From JBEKYD01 sp049509915 (GTDB taxonomy: Bacteria; Acidobacteriota; Terriglobia; Bryobacterales; Bryobacteraceae): a DNA stretch of 28,927 nt. Shown piece after piece: positions 7,953-16,938 of this stretch (position 1 is its first letter; each line of letters starts with the position of its first letter). The stretch is from positions 1-28,927 of the forward strand of contig JBEKZL010000059.1 in NCBI GenBank assembly GCA_049509915.1. The letters run 5' to 3'. Made by a program: the position numbers and the translations under genes. The notes beneath the pieces are model-generated. The model did no database searches. It was not told where the DNA came from and was given only the letters and a program-made list of their open reading frames with translations.

Positions 7953-8301
7953 GGCGTTGTAAGTTTCGGGCTTGCCAAGGGCGACGCTTGAGAGGGTCAC
8001 AGGCGCTATGTCACCGGCAAACTAAGAGGAATACGCCGCGACTCGCAACACTCTCTGAGCAACCTATTGGGATCTTACATCGGAGTTAGGAATAATCAAA
8101 GCATAAATTTAGGGGAAAGGGCCAGATGAACGTCAGGTAAGGGGAACGGAGTTCCGGCTCAATCCGGTGGCGATGAAGGCTAGTCCGCTAAGGGGATTTA
8201 AGTCATTGAGACCATTGATCCGCATACAAGGCCTGACCGAGCCGGGTGGTTCTGGGCAGACGATGAGCGGGAGGCCGGGCGGAGAGCGCCACGGCGGCGT
8301 T
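7953..8301. other. Divergent intergenic region between lanA and hemW
   Basis: About 350 bases carry no convincing gene. The half near lanA contains the candidate lan promoter; the half near hemW is GC-rich and leads to the hemW -10 box. Short open frames here lack ribosome binding sites and family resemblance. I see no second precursor peptide, transporter fragment or regulator in this space. Confidence 0.5.
8072..8099 (-). promoter_or_regulatory. Candidate sigma-70 promoter of the lan operon
   Basis: On the minus strand TTGATT (8099-8094) and TAAGAT (8077-8072) are separated by 16 nt. The region is AT-richer than its surroundings. Transcription would begin near 8065, leaving a leader of roughly 125 nt before lanA. 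Only the pattern supports it. Confidence 0.35.
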
Positions 8302-8307
8302 TACAAT
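8302..8307 (+). promoter_or_regulatory. -10 box of hemW, leaderless type
   Basis: TACAAT ends 7 nt before the GTG start of hemW, so transcription would start at or next to the start codon. No Shine-Dalgarno is present and no good -35 box is seen. Confidence 0.5.
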
Positions 8308-8314
8308 AAAGACA

Positions 8315-9391
8315 GTGCCTGGCGTTTACATTTCTTATCCTTTTTGTGCGCAGAAGTGTACCTATTGCAACTTTGCTTCGGGCGTATTCGGTGCGGATTT
8401 GGAACGGCGCTATCGGCGGGAACTGGTGGCGGAGATTGGCGGGCACGAGTGGCGATGGCGGCCGGAGACGGTGTACGTAGGTGGGGGCACGCCCAGCAGC
8501 CTGGATTCCGGCGATCTGGCGGAAATTCTGGCTGCGACTCCCGGACTGCCGTGGAAGGAGGCGACCATTGAGGCAGCTCCGGGAACCGTTACGGCGGAAC
8601 GGGCGCGCGCGTGGGTGGACGCGGGCATTACGAGGGTCAGCCTGGGGGTGCAATCGTTCGTCGAGGGGGAAATTCGCCGCACGGGGCGCAAACATACGGC
8701 GCAAACGGTCGAGCGCGAGATGCGGCTGCTGGCGGAGCGGGGCATCGGCAACGTCAATATCGACCTGATCGCGGGGCTTCCGGGGCAGACGGCGGCGAGT
8801 TGGGCTGGATCGCTGGACTGGATCGGGCGGCTCTCGCCGCCGCACGTTTCGGTCTACATGCTGGAAGTGGACGAAGACTCGCGGTTGGGCAAGGAAATGC
8901 TCCGCGGTGGCGTACGCTACGGCGCGGCGGACACGCCGGAGGAGGACGCCGTGGCCGATTTCTACGAGACGGCGGTAGAACGCCTGGCGGGGCTGGGCAT
9001 CGCCCGCTACGAAATCTCCAATTTCGCCCGGCCTGGATGGGAGTCGGCTCATAACATGAAGTATTGGAAGCTGGAGCCGTACGCCGGTTTTGGCGCCGAC
9101 GCGCATTCCTTCGACGGGCGCATGCGGCGGCGCAACCCGGAATCGCTTGAAGCATATCTGGGACGCGCCCCGGCGGTGGACGAAGCGCCCGACGCGGCCG
9201 AACGATTTTTCGTGGGGCTGCGGTTAAGCGAAGGAATCCGCCCCACGGCCGCGGAATGGACCCGCTACGCCGAGCCCATTCACCGCTTCAACGCCGCCGG
9301 CCTGACGGAATCGTCGGACGGCGTGCTGCGGCTGACAGGCCGCGGCGTGATGCTCTCGAACGAAGTATTGCAGGAGTTTCTGGACGAATGA
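8315..9391 (+). CDS. hemW: HemW-like radical SAM heme chaperone
   Basis: This 358-residue protein starts at GTG with YISYPFCAQKCTYCNF at its N-terminus, the radical SAM motif CxxxCxxC followed by a further residue pattern typical of the HemW/HemN group. VYVGGGTPS is the SAM-binding GGGTP segment, followed by GITRVSLGVQSF, NVNIDLIAGLPGQT and YEISNFARPG, all HemW hallmarks, and a C-terminal HemN-type domain. HemW binds heme and delivers it to respiratory enzymes; it is often mislabelled as coproporphyrinogen dehydrogenase. The length fits HemW rather than HemN (about 450 residues). The GTG start is supported by the -10 box just upstream. The stop overlaps the start of the threonine aldolase gene by 4 nt. 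Confidence 0.9.
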   Translation: MPGVYISYPFCAQKCTYCNFASGVFGADLERRYRRELVAEIGGHEWRWRPETVYVGGGTPSSLDSGDLAEILAATPGLPWKEATIEAAPGTVTAERARAWVDAGITRVSLGVQSFVEGEIRRTGRKHTAQTVEREMRLLAERGIGNVNIDLIAGLPGQTAASWAGSLDWIGRLSPPHVSVYMLEVDEDSRLGKEMLRGGVRYGAADTPEEDAVADFYETAVERLAGLGIARYEISNFARPGWESAHNMKYWKLEPYAGFGADAHSFDGRMRRRNPESLEAYLGRAPAVDEAPDAAERFFVGLRLSEGIRPTAAEWTRYAEPIHRFNAAGLTESSDGVLRLTGRGVMLSNEVLQEFLDE

Positions 9392-10416
9392 TCGATCTAC
9401 GCAGCGATACCGTGACCAAGCCCACCGCCGCCATGCGGCAAGCGATGGCGGAGGCCGAGGTGGGCGACGATGTATACGGGGAAGACCCTACCGTCAACCG
9501 GCTGGAAGAGCGCGCCGCCGAAATCGCCGGCAAACCGGCCGCCTTGTTCGTGCCCACCGGGACCATGGGCAATACCGTCGCCGTCAAGTTGCACACCAGC
9601 CATGGCCAGGAGGTAATCACGGACGCGCGCGCCCACCTGCTGGACTATGAGCTGGCGATGACGGCATGGTTTGCTGGCTGCCTGGTGCGGCCGGTCCAGA
9701 CGCCCGACGGCATTCTGAGCTGGGCGGCAATCGAACCCTACGTCCGGGCACTGGCGGCACACTACGCGCCCACCGGGCTGATCGAGATCGAGAACACGCA
9801 CAATATGGCGGGCGGCACGGTGTATCCGCTCGCGACCATCCGGGAGATCGCCGACCAGGCGCACGAGCGCGGCATTCCGGTACACATGGACGGCGCGAGG
9901 GTGTTCAACGCGGCGGCGGCTTTGGGCGTTTCGGTACGGGAGATTGTGGCGCCGGTCGACACGGTGACATTCTGCCTGTCGAAAGCGCTGGGGGCTCCGG
10001 TGGGCTCGATGCTGGCCGGTCCGGTGGACTTGATCGCCCGGGGCCGGCTGTACCGCAAGCGCCTGGGCGGCGGCATGCGCCAGGCTGGCGTACTGGCGGC
10101 GGCGGGCCTGGTGGCGCTCGACCAGACTCCACCCCGTCTGCCCGAGGATCACGCTAACGCGCGGTACCTGGCGGAGGGACTGGCGTGCATTCAGGGTGTT
10201 CAGATCGATCCGTCGGCGGTGGTCACCAACATCGTGGTATTCGACGTCGGCGCGACCGGCGTGGCCGGGGCGGAAATCAGCGCCCGCCTGATGGCCCAAG
10301 GCGTGCGGATCAATGCCATCAACCCGCGAAAAATGCGCGCCGTGACGCACTACGACGTCAGCCGCGAACAGTGCCGCGAGGCGCTCGAGATCCTGGGCAG
10401 GGTACTGGCACGGTAG
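9388..10416 (+). CDS. ltaE: Low-specificity L-threonine aldolase
   Basis: The ATG at 9388 overlaps the hemW stop (ATGA) and gives a product starting MIDLRSDTVTKPT, the classical N-terminus of this PLP enzyme; the open frame further upstream lies inside hemW. The 342-residue protein has DDVYGEDPTV (27-36), VPTGTMGN (55-62), HMDGAR (166-171) and FCLSKALGAPVGS, where Lys199 should bind PLP. Known reaction: cleavage of L-threonine or L-allo-threonine to glycine and acetaldehyde, in the cytoplasm. The length is normal. Coupling to hemW may reflect only genome compaction; glycine is a heme precursor in some bacteria, but that link is speculative here. Confidence 0.93.
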   Translation: MIDLRSDTVTKPTAAMRQAMAEAEVGDDVYGEDPTVNRLEERAAEIAGKPAALFVPTGTMGNTVAVKLHTSHGQEVITDARAHLLDYELAMTAWFAGCLVRPVQTPDGILSWAAIEPYVRALAAHYAPTGLIEIENTHNMAGGTVYPLATIREIADQAHERGIPVHMDGARVFNAAAALGVSVREIVAPVDTVTFCLSKALGAPVGSMLAGPVDLIARGRLYRKRLGGGMRQAGVLAAAGLVALDQTPPRLPEDHANARYLAEGLACIQGVQIDPSAVVTNIVVFDVGATGVAGAEISARLMAQGVRINAINPRKMRAVTHYDVSREQCREALEILGRVLAR

Positions 10417-10467
10417 GTGCAAGCTGGATCGGTTTCAGGCAGCTTCAATATCCGCGTCTCATCCTGT

Positions 10468-10473
10468 TAGACT
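10468..10473 (+). promoter_or_regulatory. -10 box of the NHL protein gene
   Basis: TAGACT ends 10 nt before the ATG at 10484. The mRNA would have a leader of only a few bases. TTCAAT at 10444-10449 could be a -35 box with an 18-nt spacer. No Shine-Dalgarno is visible. Confidence 0.4.
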
Positions 10474-10483
10474 GGGCAAGTAC

Positions 10484-13348
10484 ATGCAAAATCAGGTTTC
10501 CGGAAGGTCGGTGTGGAGTATTTCTGCGTTGTTGTTGGCGGGCGCCGCTGTGGCGTCCGGGCAACAGTATTCAATCGCGACGCTGGCCGGAGGCGCGCCG
10601 CCGACGACACCCGCGACAGCCATCAATACGTCCATTGGGCCCACCGGGAAACTTACCACCGATGCCTCGAATAACGTCTATTTCAGCGCCGGCAACTGCG
10701 TCTACAAACTGACGCCCGGAGGCACGCTGACACTGGTGGCCGGCAATTCACGGGCCGGGTATTCGGGCGACGGCGGCCTGGCGACGGCCGCGCAGTTGAA
10801 TTCGCCGCAGGGCGTGGCATTGGATAAAGCCGGCAACCTCTACATTTCCGACAGTTTGAACAACCGCGTACGGGTCGTCTCCGCCACGACGGGTATCATC
10901 ACCACGTTCGCGGGCAACGGGCAGGTGGGCTCGCCGGGATTGCATTTGGGCGACTACGGTGTGGCTACTTCCGCGAACCTCCATTTTCCCAACGGCTTGG
11001 CCTTCGATTCCGAGGGCAATCTTTATATCGCCGATACCGGCGACAACTCTATCCGCGAAGTCACCACCAGCAACGAGATTCTGACCATCGCCGGCGACGG
11101 ATATCCGGGATACGAGGGCGATACGGCGTCGCCATATAACTACCAATCGGAACTGCGGCAGCCGGAGGACGTAGCGGTGGATACGAGCGGCAATATCTAC
11201 ATTGCCGATACCGGCAATGGCGCCATCCGCGAGATCATGGTCAGCCAGGGCACCATCAACTTTATCGCGGGCGACTGCGTGGCCACCAGCGGCTGCACCA
11301 TCGGCTACGCGGGCGACAACGGCCTGGCAATCGATGCCGAGTTGATCGAGCCATACGGCGTAGCCGTGGATGCGGCGGGCAACGTGTACATCGCCGAGCG
11401 CGACGACGGCCGCATCCGGCAGGTCGCCGCCGGCCCCAATTACCTGAACAACTACATCTTCACCATCATCGGCAACGGCAATCCGGGATTCAGCGGCGAC
11501 GGCGATAACGCCCTGCTGGCCCAGCTCAGTTCCCCTACCGGCGTCGCGCTGGACAGCGCGGGGAACGTGTATATCGCCGATTCGCAGAATTTCAGGATCC
11601 GCGTGGTACCGCACGCGGGCAAGGGCAATATTACCACGGTGGCGGGCAACGGCTTATTCGCTTATTCGGGCGATGGAAGTCTGGCCACCCGGGCCGAGTT
11701 GGACGCGCCGCAGGCGGTGGCGACCGATGCGGGCGGCAACGTGTACATCGCCGATACCGCCAATAACGTGGTGCGCAGGGTTTCCACCTCCGGCACCATC
11801 ACGACCTTTGCCGGCAATGGGTTGGCCGGCGTTGGCGGCGACGGCGGACCGGCGACGGCGGCGCAGATGATAGGGCCAGCCGGACTGGCCGTGGACGGGC
11901 AGGGCAACGTCTACATCTCCGACACGATCGGCCAGCGCATTCGCGTGGTCACCCCTTCCAGCGGGCAGATCAATACCTACGCGGGCAACCGTACAGAGGG
12001 CTATTCCGGCGATGGCGGCGCGGCGATCAACGCCGAATTGAATACTCCCACGGGCCTGGCGGTAGATACTTCCGGCAACCTCTACGTAGCCGATACTCTG
12101 AATTCCGTGATTCGGAAAGTCACACCTGCGGGAGCCATCTCCACTGTAGCGGGGAACGGCACGCAAGGTTATGCCGGAGACGGCGGACTGGCGACAGCGG
12201 CGGAGCTGTATTACCCGCAGGCCGTAGCGGTGGACGCGAGCGGCAACCTTTATATCGCCGATACGCAGAACAACCGGGTCCGCGAAGTGAACACGGCGGG
12301 CATCATTTCCACCGTGGCGGGCAACGGCACGTTCGGCTATTCGGGCGATGGCAGTTGGGCCGTGAATGCGCAGATCACCGCGCCGGTGGGCTTGGCGGTG
12401 GATTCGCTCGGCAACCTCTATATAGGGGACTCCAACGGGGTCATCCGCAAAGTGTTTCCCAACGCGACCATCGCGACCATCGCGGGCAACGGCGGTATCG
12501 GATATACCGGCGACGGGGGCGCGGCCGCTGCCGCGACCTTGAATTCGCCGCAAGGCGTGGCGGTGTCGACCGGCGGGCTGGTATACATCGCCGACGCCGG
12601 CAATAATGCCGTGCGGATGCTGCAGCCGGCCTGTGCGGGAGCGGGCGTTTGCGCCGTGGCCAACGCCGCCAGCAATGTGAGCGAGGCGATATCTCCGGGC
12701 GACGCGATCGTGATTTACGGCTTCGGCCTGGGCCCGAACACGCTGGTGACCAATACCCCGGTGGCGGGAGTTTATGGGACGTCGCTGGCGGGAACCACCG
12801 TTACGGTCAACAGCGCTCCGGCCCCGCTGATCTACACGTCCTCCACCCAGGTGGCGGCCATAGTGCCCTATGAGGTGAACAGCTCCGAGGCGACCATCGC
12901 GGTGACTTACAACGGCCAGACGCTGGTTCCCTTCACGACGGCATTGAGCCTTTCCTCCCCAGCCATATTCACGGCCTCCGGCGCGGGCACGGGGCAAGCG
13001 GCGGCGGTGAATCAGGATGGGTCTATCAATGGCGCCGCGCACCCGGCCAAGGCCGGCAGCATTGTATCGTTCTATATGACCGGTGGCGGCCAGACCAATC
13101 CGGGCGGGCAGGATGGCCTGGTGGCCGCGGTGCCGCTGCCGATCTCGACGCTGCCCTTATCGGTGACAGTCGGCGGCCAGGCGGCCTATGTGAGCTACTC
13201 CGGCGGCGCGCCCGGAATGATTGCCGGGATTTGGCAGTTGAACGTGGAGGTGCCCAGCGGCCTGGCGGCTGGCAGCGTCCCGGTGGCGGTGACGGTCGCA
13301 GGCGTGAGCAGCCCGGCGGGAGTCACGGTGGTGGTGTCGGGGAATTAG
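10484..13348 (+). CDS. Secreted NHL-repeat beta-propeller protein with TIGR03437-type C-terminal domain
   Basis: The 954-residue product begins with a signal peptide (about residues 1-26, ending VASGQ). Residues ~30-720 hold at least eleven NHL repeats of the form GVAVDxxGNVYIADTxNNxIRxV, each followed by a linker like TVAGNGTxGYSGDGGxA, enough for two six-bladed propellers. After CAGAGVCAVANAASN the last ~230 residues form the Solibacter-type C-terminal domain: ISPGDAIVIYGFGLGP, APLIYTSSTQVAAIVPYEV, GQAAAVNQDGSING and a final PVAVTVAGVSSPAG. The domain is found at the end of many secreted proteins of these bacteria, perhaps for anchoring or sorting. NHL propellers usually bind protein, sugar or RNA; the ligand here is unknown. 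No catalytic residues are evident. The gene appears monocistronic. Confidence 0.9.
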   Translation: MQNQVSGRSVWSISALLLAGAAVASGQQYSIATLAGGAPPTTPATAINTSIGPTGKLTTDASNNVYFSAGNCVYKLTPGGTLTLVAGNSRAGYSGDGGLATAAQLNSPQGVALDKAGNLYISDSLNNRVRVVSATTGIITTFAGNGQVGSPGLHLGDYGVATSANLHFPNGLAFDSEGNLYIADTGDNSIREVTTSNEILTIAGDGYPGYEGDTASPYNYQSELRQPEDVAVDTSGNIYIADTGNGAIREIMVSQGTINFIAGDCVATSGCTIGYAGDNGLAIDAELIEPYGVAVDAAGNVYIAERDDGRIRQVAAGPNYLNNYIFTIIGNGNPGFSGDGDNALLAQLSSPTGVALDSAGNVYIADSQNFRIRVVPHAGKGNITTVAGNGLFAYSGDGSLATRAELDAPQAVATDAGGNVYIADTANNVVRRVSTSGTITTFAGNGLAGVGGDGGPATAAQMIGPAGLAVDGQGNVYISDTIGQRIRVVTPSSGQINTYAGNRTEGYSGDGGAAINAELNTPTGLAVDTSGNLYVADTLNSVIRKVTPAGAISTVAGNGTQGYAGDGGLATAAELYYPQAVAVDASGNLYIADTQNNRVREVNTAGIISTVAGNGTFGYSGDGSWAVNAQITAPVGLAVDSLGNLYIGDSNGVIRKVFPNATIATIAGNGGIGYTGDGGAAAAATLNSPQGVAVSTGGLVYIADAGNNAVRMLQPACAGAGVCAVANAASNVSEAISPGDAIVIYGFGLGPNTLVTNTPVAGVYGTSLAGTTVTVNSAPAPLIYTSSTQVAAIVPYEVNSSEATIAVTYNGQTLVPFTTALSLSSPAIFTASGAGTGQAAAVNQDGSINGAAHPAKAGSIVSFYMTGGGQTNPGGQDGLVAAVPLPISTLPLSVTVGGQAAYVSYSGGAPGMIAGIWQLNVEVPSGLAAGSVPVAVTVAGVSSPAGVTVVVSGN

Positions 13349-13431
13349 CTGATTTTGCGCGCCCCTGCCTTTGATCGCACCCAAGCTGGAGTTTCTGAAC
13401 GGCTCTCCCGAACGCTGCCTGCTCCGCCGCG

Positions 13432-13437
13432 TATAAT
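13432..13437 (+). promoter_or_regulatory. -10 box of the amidohydrolase gene, leaderless type
   Basis: A perfect TATAAT ends 6 nt before the GTG at 13444. Transcription should start at the start codon, and this supports that start. No -35 box resembling the consensus is seen. Confidence 0.6.
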
Positions 13438-13443
13438 GGCGCT

Positions 13444-14862
13444 GTGAAGGCTCCTTCTCTTATCCTCCTCTTGGCCGCGGCGGGGTTGACGCAGTCCGGA
13501 TTCACGCCGGGTGTCAAGCCCTTCCTGAGTGTGGATGCGCCGGTGGTGGTATTGCAGCACGTGCGCGTGATCGATGGAACCGGTGCGGCACCGGCCGAGA
13601 ACCAGACGCTCGAGATCGATCATGGCAAGATCGCTGCGGTGGGGCCGTTCGAATCCATTCAGGCACCGGCCGGTGCCGAGGTGTTGGACCTGAGCGGAAC
13701 CACCCTCATCCCGGGGCTGGTGGGAATGCACGAGCACCTGTTCTATCCCTCGGGCGGCGGCATTCCCATGTACAACGAGCAGGCCTTCAGCTTTCCGCGC
13801 CTCTATCTGGCCAGCGGTGTTACCACGGCGCGCACTGGCGGCAGCCTGGAGCCTTACACCGATCTCAACATCAAACGCCTGATCGACAGCGGGCGCATGC
13901 CGGGACCGAAGCTCCACGTCACCGGCCCATACCTGGAAGGCCCCGGAAGTTTCGCGGCGCAAATGCACGAGTTGACTGGCGCCGACGACGCCGCGCGCAT
14001 GGTGGATTACTGGGCGGGCGAGGGCGCCACCTCGTTCAAGGCCTACATGAACATTACCCGCGCCGAACTCAAAGCGGCCATCGATGCCGCGCACCGGCAC
14101 GGCATAAAGGTAACCGGCCACCTGTGTAGTGTGGGCTTTCGGGAGGCAGCGGACCTGGGCATCGATAACCTGGAGCACGGTCTGCTGGTGGATACCGAAT
14201 TTCACCACGGAAAACAGCCCGACCTGTGTCCTCCCCAGGCGGTGACTCGGGGCGAAATGGCTGGAATCGATATCGACAGTCCGCCGCTGAAGGCCATGAT
14301 TGCCGACCTGGTAGCGCACCACGTCGCGATTACTTCGACGCTGGCGGTCTTCGAAGCTTTCGACGGCGACCGGCCGCCGCTGGCGCAGCGCTTTCTGGAC
14401 GCGGTGAATCCGCAAGCGGCCATCAGCTACCTTAGTGCGCGGGCGCGGGCCCGCGGCGGCGAAGATTCGCCATCGCTCGCAGCGCTCAAAAAGGAGCTGG
14501 AATTCGAAGCGGCCTTCGTCAAAGCCGGCGGGCTTCTGATGACGGGCGCCGACCCGACCGGCAATGGCGGCGCGCTGGCGGGATTCGCCGACCAGCGCAA
14601 TATCGAGCTTCTGGTGGAAGGCGGTTTCACCCCGCTCGAAGCGATTCGAATCGCGACATCGAACGCGGCCGGCTTCCTGGGAGAGAGCGCGCGGATCGGC
14701 ACCATCGCGGCCGGCAGGCAGGCGGACCTGGTGGTGCTGAACGGCAATCCCGCGGCGCACATCGCAGACATTGAGAAGGTTAAGCTGGTCTTCCAGAACG
14801 GCGCCGGCTATGATCCGGCCAAACTGGTGGATTCGGTGCGCGGAGGCGCCGGGTTGCACTAA
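13444..14862 (+). CDS. Exported metal-dependent amidohydrolase
   Basis: This 472-residue protein starts at GTG with a short hydrophobic signal (LILLLAAAGLTQSG, residues 6-19), so export is likely. The amidohydrolase fold (PF01979-like) shows its metal ligands: MHEH (His96, His98), a probable carboxylated Lys199 in TSFKAYMN, GHLC (His226), NLEHG (His245) and GADPTG (Asp370). The N- and C-terminal strands RVIDGTGAAPAENQTLEI and GTIAAGRQADLVVLNGNP form the usual beta-sandwich. Relatives include imidazolonepropionase-like hydrolases, prolidases and Xaa-Pro or cyclic-imide hydrolases; the substrate cannot be told. It lies alone between two genes with their own -10 boxes. Confidence 0.88.
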   Translation: MKAPSLILLLAAAGLTQSGFTPGVKPFLSVDAPVVVLQHVRVIDGTGAAPAENQTLEIDHGKIAAVGPFESIQAPAGAEVLDLSGTTLIPGLVGMHEHLFYPSGGGIPMYNEQAFSFPRLYLASGVTTARTGGSLEPYTDLNIKRLIDSGRMPGPKLHVTGPYLEGPGSFAAQMHELTGADDAARMVDYWAGEGATSFKAYMNITRAELKAAIDAAHRHGIKVTGHLCSVGFREAADLGIDNLEHGLLVDTEFHHGKQPDLCPPQAVTRGEMAGIDIDSPPLKAMIADLVAHHVAITSTLAVFEAFDGDRPPLAQRFLDAVNPQAAISYLSARARARGGEDSPSLAALKKELEFEAAFVKAGGLLMTGADPTGNGGALAGFADQRNIELLVEGGFTPLEAIRIATSNAAGFLGESARIGTIAAGRQADLVVLNGNPAAHIADIEKVKLVFQNGAGYDPAKLVDSVRGGAGLH

Positions 14863-14928
14863 GTACGAGTGGGTGGGCAGGCGGTTCCCTCGGCCGGCCG
14901 TCCGCAGCCTGCGCCGCCTTCCGCCTGT

Positions 14929-14934
14929 TACAAT
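14929..14934 (+). promoter_or_regulatory. -10 box of the biotin carboxylase gene, leaderless type
   Basis: TACAAT ends 7 nt before the ATG at 14942, the codon that begins the conserved MFRKVLIANRGEIA. This supports that start over any codon further upstream in the same open frame and implies a leaderless mRNA. Confidence 0.55.
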
Positions 14935-14941
14935 CTCCTCG

Positions 14942-16444
14942 ATGTTCCGCAAGGTGTTGATTGCCAATCGCGGTGAGATTGCAGTGCGGGTGATTCGTGC
15001 CCTGCGCGAGATGAACATTCGTAGCGTGGCGGTTTACTCCGACGTGGACCGCACCGCGCTGCACGTCCGCATGGCCGACGAAGCCGAGCGCATCGGGCCG
15101 GCGCCATCGAGCGAAAGCTACCTGCGCATCGACCGCATCCTCGATGCCGCGCGCAGCCACGGCGCCGAGGCCATTCATCCGGGCTACGGGTTTCTGAGCG
15201 AGAACGCCGAATTCGCGGCGGCGTGCGAGGACGCGGGCATCGTCTTCATCGGTCCTTCGGCGGAGTCCATCCGTGCCATGGGCTCGAAAACGGCGGCGCG
15301 GCGCTCCGCCATGGAAGCCGGCGCGCCGGTGGTGCCGGGGACGGACCGCGGGGTAACCTTCGAGCAGGCGCGAGCTTTCGCCGCCGAGCATGGCTATCCC
15401 ATCTTGCTGAAAGCCGTGGCCGGCGGCGGCGGCAAAGGCATGCGCCGGGTGGATCGGGACGCCGACCTGGAAGCGGCGCTGCGCGATGCCGCCAGCGAGG
15501 CCGAGCGGGCTTTTCGCGACAAAGACATCTACGCGGAAAAACTGGTGGAGCGGCCTCGGCACATCGAAATCCAGGTACTGGGCGACCGCTACGGCAACCT
15601 GGTACACCTGGGCGAGCGCGAGTGTTCGCTGCAGCGCCGGCACCAGAAAGTGTTGGAGGAATGCCCGTCGCCGCTGGTGAGTTTGCACCCGGAAATGCGC
15701 CGGCAGATGGGCGAAGCGGCCCTTCGCGCCGCGCGATCGGCTGGTTATTACAACGCCGGCACGGTGGAATTCCTGGTGGATGAAGACCGCCGCTTCTACT
15801 TCCTGGAAATGAACACGCGCCTGCAGGTGGAGCATCCGGTCACGGAACTCGCAACCCGGCTTGACCTGGTGCGGCTGCAGATCGAAATCGCCGCCGGTGC
15901 GCGCCTGCCCTTTACCCAGGAGCAGGTGAGCTGGCGCGGCGCGGCCATCGAGTGCCGGATTTACGCCGAAGACCCGTACAACAACTTCCTGCCTTATCCG
16001 GGCAAAGTCACCCGGCTGGGAAGGCCGCTCGGTCCGGGCATCCGCCTGGATGCGTGCGTGTACGACGGCTGGACGGTGCCCATGGAGTACGATCCGCTGC
16101 TGGCCAAACTGGCCGTCTGGGCCGAGACGCGGGAAGCGGCTATCGCCCGCCTGATTCGCGCCCTGGGCGAATACGACGTGAGCGGCATCCGCACCAATGT
16201 CGGTTTTTTCCGCCAGATTGTGGAGGACCCCGAATTTGCCGCCGGCCGCCTGCACACCGGGTTCATCGAGGAATTCTTCGCGCGCCACGCCCAGCCCAAA
16301 TCCACGGCGGACCTGGAAACGGTAGCCGCGCTCGCGGCCGCGATCCACACCGCCGCGCGGGCCAGGGCCAATAGCGCGGAGGCGGGAAGCGGCGCGCAGG
16401 CGAGCGGCTGGCTGCGGGCGGGAAGGGACGCGTTGCTGCGATGA
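14942..16444 (+). CDS. Biotin carboxylase subunit of an acyl-CoA carboxylase
   Basis: The start at 14942 gives MFRKVLIANRGEIAVRVIRA, the usual N-terminus; the frame is open further upstream but that part overlaps the previous gene. The 500-residue protein has HPGYGFLSEN (79-88), the Gly-rich ATP loop GGGGKGM (161-167) and EMNTRLQVEHPVTE (289-302). Reaction: ATP-dependent carboxylation of carrier-bound biotin with bicarbonate. At 500 residues it is about 50 longer than AccC of acetyl-CoA carboxylase; the low-complexity Ala-rich tail after residue ~450 resembles propionyl- or methylcrotonyl-CoA carboxylase alpha chains cut before their carrier domain, which is here a separate gene that overlaps by 4 nt. 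accC is possible, but the context favours a second, acyl-CoA-type enzyme. Confidence 0.9.
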   Translation: MFRKVLIANRGEIAVRVIRALREMNIRSVAVYSDVDRTALHVRMADEAERIGPAPSSESYLRIDRILDAARSHGAEAIHPGYGFLSENAEFAAACEDAGIVFIGPSAESIRAMGSKTAARRSAMEAGAPVVPGTDRGVTFEQARAFAAEHGYPILLKAVAGGGGKGMRRVDRDADLEAALRDAASEAERAFRDKDIYAEKLVERPRHIEIQVLGDRYGNLVHLGERECSLQRRHQKVLEECPSPLVSLHPEMRRQMGEAALRAARSAGYYNAGTVEFLVDEDRRFYFLEMNTRLQVEHPVTELATRLDLVRLQIEIAAGARLPFTQEQVSWRGAAIECRIYAEDPYNNFLPYPGKVTRLGRPLGPGIRLDACVYDGWTVPMEYDPLLAKLAVWAETREAAIARLIRALGEYDVSGIRTNVGFFRQIVEDPEFAAGRLHTGFIEEFFARHAQPKSTADLETVAALAAAIHTAARARANSAEAGSGAQASGWLRAGRDALLR

Positions 16445-16938
16445 AGCTGGACCTCGAAATCGACGGCGTAGCGGCGGCCATCGACCTGGTGGCGACCACC
16501 CCTGAGTGCCGCTTTCGCGTCAATGATGGCGAAGAGCGAAGGGCCGACGTGGCCGAGGTTACACCGGGCGTGTACTCGGTGCTCCTCGACGGCAGAAGCT
16601 ATGAAGCCCGCGTGGACCAGACGCCGGACGGCCTGGTGGTGGTGGTGAACGGGACGCGGTTCCCCATCGAAGTGCGCGATCCGCGGCGCTGGTCGGCGCG
16701 CTCGGGCGGGCGGGCGGGCGATGGCGTTCAGAACCTGCTGGCGCCGATGCCCGGCAAAGTGGTGCGGGTGCTGGCCAAGCCCGGCGATATGGTGGAGGCC
16801 GGGCAGGGAATCCTGGTAGTGGAAGCGATGAAGATGCAGAACGAAATGAGAGCCGGGCGCGCCGGCCGGGTGCTCTCCATCGCGGTGCAGGAAGGCGCCA
16901 CGGTCAAGGCCGACGAAGTGCTGGCGCGGATCGGGTAG
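16441..16938 (+). CDS. Biotin carboxyl carrier protein
   Basis: This 165-residue protein starts at an ATG sharing ATGA with the biotin carboxylase stop. The C-terminal half is a biotinyl domain with EAMKMQNE, Lys131 being the biotin site, preceded by APMPGKVVRVLAKPGD and followed by GATVKADEVLARIG. The N-terminal ~80 residues form a separate beta-rich region (YSVLLDGRSYEARV), like the BT linker domain of alpha subunits of propionyl/methylcrotonyl-CoA carboxylase. Together with the upstream gene it looks like a split alpha subunit. The carboxyltransferase beta subunit is not in the window. Confidence 0.9.
   Translation: MKLDLEIDGVAAAIDLVATTPECRFRVNDGEERRADVAEVTPGVYSVLLDGRSYEARVDQTPDGLVVVVNGTRFPIEVRDPRRWSARSGGRAGDGVQNLLAPMPGKVVRVLAKPGDMVEAGQGILVVEAMKMQNEMRAGRAGRVLSIAVQEGATVKADEVLARIG

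Noticed and set aside
7940..7978. Upstream TTG start for lanA, giving 254 residues
   Set aside because: The strong GGAGGTGG lies after this TTG and directly before ATG 7939.
10790..12640. Regular repeats as a CRISPR array or DNA satellite
   Set aside because: They are degenerate coding repeats of NHL motifs in one long frame.
11654..13042. 462-codon minus-strand frame
   Set aside because: Shadow of the NHL protein gene; no independent protein character.
14771..14941. Upstream extension of the biotin carboxylase frame
   Set aside because: Overlaps the preceding gene; the conserved N-terminus begins at 14942 just after a -10 box.
13345..15018. 557-codon minus-strand frame
   Set aside because: Antisense to the amidohydrolase gene, whose motifs and -10 box are clear.
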